64,000 bases of DNA from positions 16,306,001 to 16,370,000 of the forward strand of contig OX485809.1 of the NCBI GenBank assembly GCA_950295325.1, in the 5' to 3' direction. How positions within the stretch are numbered: position 1 is the stretch's first letter; every line of letters starts with the position of its first letter. Both the position numbers and the translations under genes were made by a program. Under the pieces are notes generated by a model that was given only the letters and a program-made list of their open reading frames with translations, did not search any database and was not told where the DNA came from. This document shows, piece by piece, positions 11,336 to 22,200 of this stretch. The DNA comes from Polytrichum commune. Its lineage: Eukaryota; Streptophyta; Polytrichopsida; Polytrichales; Polytrichaceae.

Positions 11336-12062
11336 GTGAAGGTATGTGAGCACAATTATTTATTTGTGCACAACAAAATTAGGAACCAGTCGAGTTTGGC
11401 CAGAGCCAAAAAATTGGTTTACATTTATACCGATGCATGGTTGGCTTGGGAGAGGTGGACTAGGACTTGGCCACATGGTAACTACTATCTAATGAACATG
11501 ATGTCTAAAGATTCCAACTACTCATCCAATGAGGATATAAACAATGATCCTCTAGCGGGACCCAAGGGAAATTCTTCGGGACCTTTGGACAATAATAGCA
11601 TTGGTGGTCATGGTGCAAGGAACTTCGGCTTGACAACCCGGTGATTTGTTAGCATTTGATGGTGATGATGTCATGGACAACGATGAACTTCACATATGGT
11701 CCAACATCACTAGTCAAGAATTTCTTTCAAAAGTCAATGTGCGTCCCGCTACACTAACAACAACCATACCCAATGTGATCCCAACCATATTCAATGTTCC
11801 GGTCGAATTTGATCCCGGTGTGCATGAAGATGTTGTAGCCGAACGCAACGTGGATGCTATTGGAGAGGATGGCAATTGGATGGATGTGTATGAGGTACAA
11901 CCACCTGTTTCTCATAATCATCCATCACCTAATGATGCCCTCTCTCTTATGTTGCCAATACCAAGTCAACACCTCATGAGACTACACTGCCCATTCCCTG
12001 TCCACACGACGATGGCACATCCAACATTGTGGCACATCCAAGTTCATTGCAAGGTAGACTAA
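11336..12062 (+). pseudogene. hAT transposase C-terminal relic and following frame
   Basis: The plus frame from about 11340 reads VCEHNYLFVHNKIRNQ, then LARAKKLVYIYTDAWLAW. This resembles the conserved C-terminal dimerisation tail of plant hAT transposases (C-E-x-N-W...H-x-x-R-N...A-x-x-L-V-Y-V). The expected Trp is absent. A second frame, 11646-12062, has acidic, plausible coding character and could be the same protein's tail after a shift. The body of a transposase is missing. Three hAT-like MITEs lie elsewhere in the window. Confidence 0.5.
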
Positions 12063-13859
12063 CGTATTTGGTAGGTGGTTAAACAATAGACTCCAACTTG
12101 GAGGTTACCTTGGCACAACATATTATACAACATGCCTATACAACACTTTGCATGGGCGCTTGGTAGGTCAGTGCGACCATCGGCATGCACACCCCTTCAC
12201 CCACTAAACTATGTGGTTGGAGAAGGGAGCTCTAGATTCATATAGAGTTACGTTTGATAGCCACGTTTTTCCCTCTTTTATTTCTATTTTAAAATTTACT
12301 ACACATTTTATTTAATTTATTAAAAACATTGGCATGGAATCGTATTGTACTATGCATGTGTGCATGCATGGCATGATGATTTTCTTTGACAACACCCTAG
12401 ATAAATTTGGAGAATGAATCTAGAGAATAACAAAAATCTTATTTTGTATTGGCCTTGTCCCATATCTTGGGATAGAGGCCTTGTGGAGATTGCCTTTGAG
12501 TGGTCATAGGACCCAGGTAATGCATGTCAAAACTTAATGGACAGCTCAGTGAAAATTTCCAATTCACTTTGAAAAGAGTATTTAGTGTTACTTGCCATTT
12601 GAAATCACGCAATGCTACATTTGTATACTGTATATCTCATATTTTACCAACAAATGTCAAATTGATTATCAACGAATTTGAAATTGACAAGTGGATCATG
12701 GAATGTGTCAGCTCAGGGGGACAAAGAACTCAAAGTGAATGGACATGGCCTTACCTTTAAAACACTTGGATGAAGGTAGACCTACCTGAATCATCAAGTT
12801 CCATTCCAACTGCAAGCATGTCATTTCAGTTAAGTTCCAGTGAACTCGAGTCGAAAAGGATAGTGGACCAATCTAGAGGTCACAGAGTCACTTGGGAGCC
12901 GTAGATTGGAATTACACATCATCATCATTTCCACATCGACACCAAAAAAACAATCTACTTTCACAGCATCGCCACATCTACCTTACTTTCCATGAGAAGA
13001 TCGACGCTCCAAGAGCTGAGGGCAAGGGGGACACATGGTGAACGCCGAATCTAGCTCACGATCCGTGGGAAATTAGATTTGGTCTCGAATTCACTGCCGC
13101 TTTAGGAAGTTTCTAATTCTGTTACCTGTAGGCTACACCCATGTGGATCAAAATTGTGAAGGTTAGTAGGTCGATACTGGTTGTTCTCCACAGCAAAGGA
13201 AATGTTGATGTTTGTGGATGTGTAGCAATTAAGGATACAGATATAGAAAAAATAAATCAAGCTCTGGAATCATGATGATCGGATTCATCAACTGAACATG
13301 ATCAAATCCGTTTGTGTGCTCCAAATCACCGCCGAATTGATCCTGCTTGCCGAGAATAGAACTTGCTGCATTCTTAGAGGCGGCGGGTGCCAAGTTTGGT
13401 GACTTTGCACTCCTCTTTCTAAAGGTGAGTTTGAGTGGTGCCATGGTGAGGATTTGGAATGATCTTGGCATCCTTGCTACTTCAAGATAGAAATGATCTC
13501 GCACTTGAATTCATTACCAAAGTTTCTTGAAGGTTGTCAGGCGAAACTGGCCGTCAGCTTCGATCTGCGAATCATTCCTCAAGAGGATTAGAATTCGTCT
13601 TTTTTCTTTTCTGGAGGAACATTGTCGGGAGTTTTTCTCTGGGGCTCCGAGTTTCCCCGTCTTCACCAACACCCAGATTCTGCGAGAGGGTTTTGGAGTT
13701 TGGGGTTTCCTAGCTTTTATGATACAGCCACCACGTAAGGCCGGCTCCTAGCTTCTTGAGAATTTCGCAATACCTGAATAATAATAGTAGTGCCCATTCT
13801 CCTGGACAGGATATTCGTCGCTTTGTATAGAGTTGGTATTTCACTCGGAAAGAGCAAAG
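12063..13859. other. Intergenic, no supported gene
   Basis: Mostly AT-rich DNA. A minus-strand frame at 13229-13504 contains a basic, Ser/Ala-rich stretch (LKLTFRKRSAKSPNLAP) that I do not recognise and cannot support as a gene. GC content rises towards the MADS locus. Confidence 0.4.
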
Positions 13860-14683
13860 TGCTGCTCAGATTTGAACGCTGGCGCTCCCAGAAGTCTTAG
13901 GTTCGTGTAATCGCAGTTTCGTCCCTTCCGATATCGTCCCGGTCTCACCCTTATCTTCGAGAGGACTCTTGTGTTCCGGAGAAGCATCATTGCTGCGATA
14001 TTCTGAGGTCAGCGACTAACGTTTTGGAAATCCATAATCCTCCACAACATTTTGTGAATTTGCAGACTTTCATTTGGCCGGTAGTAGCTAGTTGGTACAA
14101 ATTTCAGGAGACAGAGTAGAAAGAGTTAAGTCGTGTACATAACTGCAGCTTTCGACATAGCCGTTTCATCTACCAGACTATGTCCACAGGTTCAGAGGTC
14201 AACATTCTGGAAAACCATTTTCCTCGACAAGATTTGGTGGATTTGCCAATTTTCGGGACTGATTTGTTATCCCAGATTTTCACACTGGCGCTTGTTCCAT
14301 TTTAAAGTCGTAGGTTCGTGTGACTGTAGTTTTCGACATACTAACCCCTCTTGCACTCCAACACAATTGACGCACGAGCGTTTATCTCAAATATTAGGTT
14401 ATAGGCGCTTGAGGTTTCTGTACCTGCAGTAGTGCACATAGCCTCTGGAAATTTGTGGATTTGCTAATTTCCGGGAGACATAATTTCTTCTCAGATTTCA
14501 AGCCTGGCGCTTGTTCCAATTATAAGTCGTAGGTTTGTGAGACCGCGGATTTCGACACACTAGTTTATTGGACTCCGACATAGTAGACACAGAAACGTTT
14601 TGCTCGAATTTGAAACCTGGCACTGGAGGTTCCTGTAACTGCAGTGTTGCATATAGGCTCTTGCATTTGTTGAGGATTTTACG
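13860..14683. repeat. Diverged tandem repeats in the MADS gene leader
   Basis: Three to four units of roughly 200-400 bp. A shared core CTGGCGCT followed by GTAGGTTCGTG and TTTCGACA starts near 13878, 14285 and 14503; a shorter one (CCTGGCACTGGAGG) starts near 14616. Between cores the units share CTGCAG, TTTGTGGATTTGC and CGGGA blocks. The MADS ATG at 14684 falls at the end of the last, partial unit. Confidence 0.65.
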
Positions 14684-16919
14684 ATGGGTCGAAGCGGGCT
14701 AGCGATGCCTCACGTAAAGAGCGACGCGGCGCAAGCAGCGACATACAGCAAGCGCAAGAACGGATTGCTGAAGAAAGGGAAGGAGCTATCGATCCTGTGC
14801 GGTGTGGAAGTTGCAGTCATCTGCCACAACTCGCGACTCGGGGGTCCGCTCACATGGAGCCAGCCCAACCGATTGGACTCGGTGGTTGCAAGATACAGGA
14901 GTGTCCCCGTGGAGGAGAGGGCGAAGCGCAAGCTCGACAACACCAGCTTGTTGCATGGCCAGGTGGGAAAGATGACGAGCGATCTGCAGCAACTGGCTGA
15001 TCAGAACGGCAAGCTCGCGCACCACCTCGAACATGCCGTCTGGGACGAACGTCTCAACTCCCTCGCGCCCGCCGAACTCGAGCAAGTCGCCGCCCAGGTA
15101 GTAACTTAGCCACAAATTTCTCGGCGGTTACAATTTGTTCATTCTTACTTCTTTCCTTAATATCAATCAGTTCTTCATTGAAATTGTTCGGTTTTTCCTT
15201 CTGCGTTTGCCGCAAATGAAAACATTTCTCATACGTGGTCGGTGATGACGTGGCACTTAACTGATGTATAGTGCTTATGAATCGGCAATTTGAGCCACAA
15301 TCATGCTTACTTCTTTCATTCATTCTTTCCTTGATGCTATTCAGTTATTCGTTGTAATGCTTCGGTTGGTTCTTCTGCGCTTTCTTCAAATAGAAACTTT
15401 TTTAATACATGGTGCGGGCTGATGACTTGCCTGAAGATATCTGGGAGATAACTTGCCTGAAGTACCGTTAGTGTTGAATTGATTAGGCAATTTGAGCCAC
15501 ATTTGTCTTTATTTCTTTCATTCCTAATTGCCTTGATGGTAACCAGGTAGTCGTTGTATTGCTTTGTTTCTTAATATGCTTTTACTTCGAACAGAAATCA
15601 TGTTCTGGGAATGTTTTGGTTTGCCGACGGCTTTCCCTGAAGTTTTTATGATTTTGAAGTGCGGATTTTCCTGAAGTTTTTATGATTTTGAAGTGAAATG
15701 CTTCGGTTGTTCTTACAAATTTGTTTCCGAAACATCGTTCGCCAACGACTTGCCTGAAGGTTTCATTACATTCAATCAAATCGGCGGTGTGAAGTAAAGT
15801 ATTTGAATTGTTCATGTATGCTTCAGTTAGCTTGGTTAATATATACTCTTTTGTCATTGACCGGGCCTACCAATTTGAGTTATGTGTGGCTTGTCCATGA
15901 TCCGACTCGCCCACTATCAGTACTTTACTCATTGAAATTAATGAGTTTTTCGTTGAACTGTTTCAGTTATTTACTACGGAAACATGACTTGCCTGAAGTT
16001 TTGATCTGGACTTGAATTAGAAATTGGGGAAAATGTACCGTAGAGTTTCTGTCACTAATTAAAATCTCCCTGTTTCTACTTGATGCAGATTTTGGCGAAG
16101 AAGAAGGAGGTGATGGAGCGTCTGGCTCAAATCAGCCCACTTCCGTGGCCCTTAACCCCCCACGATCACATCCACAACCTCCAAAACCTGCAGGTTCCAA
16201 TTTCTCCCACGAAAGATCTCACCAAGAACGCTGCACTCCTCGACCAATTTAACATGATGCCGGTACCGCTGTTACAGTGCATGCCGAAAGCCGCCGTCGC
16301 GTTTGGTGACACTCACAACCATCATCATCGTCACCACAACCATACTTTACCGAATAATCTTATTCAGGGGGGTGTCAAGCGCCTAAGATCGTCGCTCACC
16401 GGATCACCTCACGGAGATCATCACCATTCCCCCAAGCCTATCACCATCAACCCCATCGAGCCTGCGGAGTCAGCAAGCTCGATGGTCTCAGGAGCGGAGG
16501 AATTGAACGCTGAAACGCCGACCTCGTCTAACATTGTGCCATCAGATCATATATTTGGATCTCGATCGATGATGACCTCCAACCCTATGACAGATTCCGT
16601 GCTAGGGTTTGAGCAACTGCTTGACCTGCCAACTGACTTCAACTCTGCCGGTTTATCATGGTACACTGCTAGCCCCTCCCCAGTCACCGGAGGAGGTAGT
16701 GAAGGTTCGGATCTCGTCGATGTTGCCACAAACACCACGGTGCAAACCGCCGACGTGGTTTCGGGAAAAATGGAAAACTTTTGCAGCGATCTGCTGGAGA
16801 ATTGGGTCGATGGTATTGGCTGTGGATCGGTTAACCCCCTCCTCCAACTCTCTGGCGCCTGCCAGCCCACCCAGAACTTGCAGGTGGATCCAGGGTTTTG
16901 GCTGCAGCATGTCGTCTAA
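14684..16919 (+). CDS. Type I (Mgamma-like) MADS-box transcription factor
   Basis: Two coding exons, 14684-15097 and 16089-16919, joined in phase 0 through a GT/AG intron, give 414 aa. Residues 1-60 form a MADS domain (MGRSGLAMPHVKSDAA, then YSKRKNGLLKKGKELSILCG). The following region has no keratin-like K box. Instead SVVARYRSVPVEERAKRKLD resembles the segment after the MADS domain in Mgamma proteins such as AGL80, where it reads VVSEFRTLPEMDQHKK. Exon 2 continues a coiled region (ILAKKKEVMERLAQI), then a low-complexity tail with a His cluster near 214-223. Known role of the family: DNA-binding nuclear regulators, in angiosperms acting in the female gametophyte and endosperm; the role here is unknown. 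Oddities: QAAT replaces the usual arginine-containing RQ.T, and the locus is embedded in repeats. Confidence 0.85.
15108..15880. repeat. Tandem repeats inside the MADS intron
   Basis: Diverged units of about 190-205 bp. GAGCCACA followed by T-rich TTACTTCTTTCATTC starts near 15291 and 15496, with a weaker match near 15108. TTCGGTT and TTGCCTGAAG blocks recur up to 15990. Within it, a 26-bp segment starting CCTGAAGTTTTTATG is repeated with a 34-bp period at 15636-15695. Confidence 0.6.
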
Positions 16920-16929
16920 AAACATTCTT

Positions 16930-17740
16930 TATTCCAGATTGCAGGGAGGTATCTATGATCAGGGACCGGAATTTGTTGGCTCAACTGTCACATATGTATA
17001 TATACATTATGGGTAGGATTGTTTGTACTTACTTGCACTAGTGCGACAGGGGAAAATGTTGAAAAATGTTGGACAAAGTATCGTTGTCTCAGAATGTTGG
17101 AGGTGATTGGAAACACACACACCGGATGTCCAGAAAGATGGAGAATTTCTGCACCGACTTGCTGAAGAGTTGAGTAGATCAGGTTTTGGCTCCAGCGTGT
17201 CGCCTAAACCCTCGCAGTTTGCAGGCTTTGATCCCGGACTTGAATTCGACTAGACTCATATATATTTTAGGAGTAGGATTGTTTGTACATACTTGCCCTA
17301 GATCGACCGAGAAATGTTCCAAATTTTGGGCAAATGAGCATCGCTACAAAGCTGTGGAGATGACTGCAAGTCGTCGATTACTGAAGTTGGTTCTGGAGAG
17401 ATGGACAATTTCTTCAGCGACCTCTCAAGACTGTGATCCAGGCCGCATTCCGCTACACTGTTATGTATATATTATGCGTAGGATTTTTTGTACATACTTA
17501 TACTAGTTTGACAGAGTTGGGCAAAATTAACTTCACTGCAGAGTTTCGGAGACGATTGCAAAGAGTCGACTGCTGAGGTTGGTTTTGGAAAGATGAAGGA
17601 TGCCTGCAGAGTCCTTTCAACATTGGTCGTTTGCACTGGATCGCCGTAAGAATGTTGCTAATCTTGGACAAATTGGCGTCGTTATACTGTTTCGGAGACG
17701 ATGGGAAACGTCGGAGGTAGTTTTGTAAATATTCGAGTTA
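16930..17740. repeat. Tandem repeats after the MADS stop, with decayed exon-2 ends
   Basis: GTAGGATTGTTTGTAC-like blocks recur near 17013, 17273 and 17478. Downstream of the stop, 17136-17215 repeats the end of exon 2: GATGGAGAATTTCTGCAC and TTTTGGCTCCAGCGTGTCG echo the coding sequence at 16770-16790 and 16894-16915, but with an in-frame stop. Further weaker copies lie near 17394-17440 and 17590. The 3' flank is thus about four diverged units derived from the gene's own last segment. Confidence 0.65.
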
Positions 17741-19299
17741 CAGAAGCAGGATTTGCAGAGGGACTTGTAAACTAGGTCTACTTTTCTATCCATGAACCTA
17801 CTACTAGTTTTTGAGAGTGGAAGGTTGAGGGCAGTGGAAATGCCGGCAAAGGACAATTGTGTACAGATGTATACATAGATGCGATCAATGGAAGTGGAAA
17901 CATGTGAAACGCATGTAATTACTGGCCCACACTGTTTTTCCTCCCTTTTTAGTTACGTTGTAGTCTGTGTGGCACGCTTGCGCATGTAATTAAGTTATAG
18001 AACACAATCTGGTCATACATGTAACTCGTGATCATATTGAGTAATTTTCTTTACGAAATGTGGCTACCATCGTAAATTTGTCACGTAGAGATGGACCTAG
18101 TCAATGTGTTTTAGGCCAGGGCACCCAATGAGAAGTGTTGGTCTTCTACTTTGAAAGAGGAAAGAATGTAAGCTTGAGAAATCTCGTGGTGGAATGCACT
18201 ACTACGGAGAAAGAAACAAACAAACAGTAATCCATCAATATTTGGTCCCGCTCACTTAATTCTGTGGAAGTCTAACAGTAGATAATAAACCAACGATTTT
18301 TCTTTTCTTTTAAATATCTATTCCGTCCCTAATAGTTTAGGAACTTCTGAAATTGAACGCAGAGCAGCCTACCCTTTATGATTAAATTAGATCTGTGTAT
18401 ACTTAAATTGTCACAAAAACGATCAAGAATTTTTATAACCTCACGGTAGAATGATATAAGTCATCACATACAAATTGCAATAAGCACATATCGACTCTTG
18501 TATTGCAGGTTGTGTGGCATACTTATTGGCAGGCTTTTGGTGCATAAACTAGTACCAGAGATAATGTGATAATGCATACTGTTAAGCCTTGCAACCAAAA
18601 ATGATAAATGTTATGACATCTTTGCCATATGATATGAATACAAATGGCAATTTTAAGTGACATTCTTGCAAAATGCATAGAGTGCAGATATTTGTATCTT
18701 GATGCACAAATCCCTATCGGTATCTGCACTCTACACATATATGCATGCCTTGAGATATTTGTGTAGATACCAAAATTCACCTCATTATCTATCAGATACG
18801 GTTGATTGAAAAATACAGGAAATATCTAAGTAAATATCTGAGGAACCTATCCACTCATCTCCTCCCTATCCTGACCCTTTGCACTCACCTTGAATCACAG
18901 TGCTTATAAGGATGGGAATCTGAGAACCATGACTAGGCAATTTGAGAAAATTTGTTGAGCAGTTTGTTGTGCACACAATTCAACTAACTCATGTGAGCAA
19001 AACTGGACATTCTACTCCTCCAATTTTTAACAGACCATTAATGTCAATTGGTTGAAAATCTAGAGCCAAGACAATATAATCTAAATAACAACATTGGCAA
19101 TCAACAGTATCTTCTTAGCTGTATGATGCTGTCACCTGAAATAACCACAACCCAAAAGGAATATAGCAATCTGATAGACCAGATAGATTGTGAATGCCAT
19201 GGATACATGACCAAGTGAAAATGTTTCTGAGCAACATACCTACTTCTTAAATCATCACTACACATTGTCATGTACAAAAAGGGACAGAAGTCCATCTCT
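17741..19299. other. Intergenic between convergent MADS and NDX genes
   Basis: AT-rich, no coding signal. A 12-bp perfect inverted repeat (AGAGTGCAGATA at 18679-18690, TATCTGCACTCT at 18721-18732, 30-nt spacer) is the only structure I see. It will include the 3' untranslated ends of both genes. Confidence 0.5.
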
Positions 19300-22200
19300 T
19301 CAAAATGTAGGGGTGTAATTTTGTGTTAATAGTGGTGGTAGTGGTGGTGGTGGTGGTGTAGTGGGGGCGGTCACGACCAAGTGCATGTGGTTGACATCCC
19401 AGGCTACACGAGGTTTACCCACAAGGGTTTCGGCTTCCTCAAAGGAACTGCCAGTATGGGGAAAGGGAAAGGGAAGTTTCGTAGCTTTATCAACCTTTAG
19501 ATCCGATACTTGTACTAAGCAAAGGTTTTGATCTTCTAAATTTAGTCCCTGCCATGCTCCAGTTGCTTGTGTTACAACACCTACTGCCATCTCTTCTCCA
19601 TCCATACCCCGTAAATTCACGACTTCACCACCCTTCCACTTTCTTACCAAACTATCAGCTTCATTACCAGAAACAGTGGGTGTTTTTGTTGTTGAGGTGT
19701 GTACTGATGCTATATTCACAGGGGCCAACTCCTCATAATCTACATCCTCGTCCTTTAACCTTGGGGACGCCTCTGCAGGGCTGTCCATGTCATCCGAGGG
19801 AACAGATCTTGTAGTGCGGGGCTTATCAACTCGAGCATTGAGAATATCGCCCTCTGCTTGACGTTGCTTGTCGCGCTCTTGTCTGGCAATGCGGGCTTTT
19901 CGGTTGTTAAGCCTGCCTCACACCAAGCTCACTCATATTCCATCACTACAAGCCCACTTTCAGAATGACAAATTGTGATGATATTACAGACCAACTTCGA
20001 CCTTAAAAATATCGCCTACACTACCTAGGTATATGGTTCCAACATATCCTTTTTAACCAACGACTGCCAGAAATGGTAACCCATTCCTGACCCCTAACAA
20101 TAGTGTCAAAGGTAGAGTATGAAGGAATGAGCAAGCATGGTTCATAGCAATCTAAGGATAATGTTCAAAGATGCATTTATTCGGCGCTTTCTAGAGACAT
20201 TCTCTACATCGACAACTACAAACTGTGTTGTCATAGAATACCCAATGCGATAAATATTCAAAAGAAAGGTGGTCTACAACTACTTAGGTTTTCAAATTCT
20301 TAAGAATTAAATTTAGAAAGAATTGCCACTAAACTTTGTCAGGAATCACATACCAATTTTTGAGCTGATGGTATTGTACCTCTGGACCCTGAAAGAGTGT
20401 ACAGCCAAGAAATCAGTCTTCCTCCTACAAGTGGCTAGGTTATCTGCAGTACTTGACCCTTGTCCTAGATGAACAATATCCATGAAAACACTAGCATTAG
20501 GTTTCTCAAAGGGGTGCATGCCAAAAACAAAACACTGTCCATTATCTGGACCTGCACCATGTCATCAATCAGTCAGTGTTCTAGATGGAAAGAAAGCTTA
20601 CGATCTGGTTCAGGTGATTCGTCCAATGCTGGATTGCCTTTGGACAGCGTTGCATCTCAGGCTCTTGTTGAAGAGCCGTTTCCATAGCTTTCACTTGCTT
20701 GTCATTCATAATGTTCCTTTTCCGTTTCTTAGGATGCGATTCATCGCCATGTTCACTGGTGTCCCGACTATTCCTCCTGGTCGGTGGGGTTGGAGTGCCA
20801 CTAAATGTCATTCCCCCACTTTCCTGGTCTCCTTTCCCTCCATCCTCCCTATCTGTCACATTTGCACTTCCAGATTCTATTTCTTCTTTCACTACCACAG
20901 GTTCACTGTCCATCATCTCAAGCAGCTCCACAGGCTGTTCCTCCACCTTCGTTGGAACATCTTCAACAGGTTGTTCCTCAATCAGTGTTGGTCGCTCTTC
21001 TTCCATCACCTCCGTCAACACTGTCAAAGGCGGTGCACTTGTCATAGGCTGCTCCATTTGACAAAGATCTTCAACTGGAGTGCAGAGAGGCTCCTCAATC
21101 TGTTGACATGGACCACCACATTGAAATTCACTGTAGTAAGCAGGCCGAATTCAGCTACTTATCTTAATCAGACACCTATATTTGATCGGCGGGTGGTTAG
21201 GTGAAGATCTAAGAACAGACACCAGAAAGACATGTTTTAAAAGAGTGGACTACATACTCAAAATCAGTTAACCAGTCCGTGCTCAATAATCAACATAATT
21301 GGGGGGACCTATGCAGCCTTTTTATGCCTCACTGTCAGTGACTTCGATTATTCATAACAATTAAAGATTAGCTCCAAAACTTTCTCGGATTGATCCTGGC
21401 TCCTTTTAAAGCATAGTAGACGCACAGAAAATTCAACATCAAGAATCCAAGTAGTATAAGGTAAAAAACAGAAAAAAGTAACCAAACAAGGCCTGTCTAC
21501 CTTAGGTGCTTCAAGCACGACAGGCATTCTGGAGAAACAAAGCAAGATAAACCTGCAGTGGGCACTCCCTCTACTGTACTTGTGGAAACAGGATGTCTTG
21601 ACTAGGAAACTATCTCTTCTATTCCACCAAGAATGCTAAATATCGTTTTTGGTAGAACTGCTTATTCAGTCAGAACCGTTCTTGTTATAAGATGAGTATC
21701 TAAACTTACCACCAAGAACAAACAAGGGTACAATATCCCAGACAGGTCAACTACAAACACTAAGAATGCCACATGGCCAATGTCCCATGTAAGAATTTTG
21801 CAGTGATGGATCCAAACCTCTATACGCAATAACTACAACGAGTAATGTGATTTAATGTGGACTAAACTTTAAAATGGACACCTTTTACCCGTCAAAATTA
21901 AGATGATATTTGTTACAATTAGTAATTGAACCATAGCACCACGTGTTGATGCCTTCTCAACTCTTGACAACCAAGGATCTCATATCCTCATTTATTCATT
22001 CATTTAATATGCCAATCTTTTACCTCCGGTGAAGTAACCTCCAGTGCAGGCACTGGCTTCCCTGTCTCATTGGCTTCCTCTATTGGTAACTCGGTTGCTG
22101 TTGTTGTGGAATTGTCAGGTTGCCTTGGATGGTCTAACCGCTGCCACCGTTCTAACAGTTCACGCTCAATCTTCCATTGTGCAAGCTTTTGTTCATGTCC

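Noticed and set aside
13229-13504. Minus-strand 91-codon frame with a basic Ser/Ala-rich stretch
   Set aside because: No recognised domain, no supporting neighbours or splice pattern; could be a small gene, but I cannot support it.
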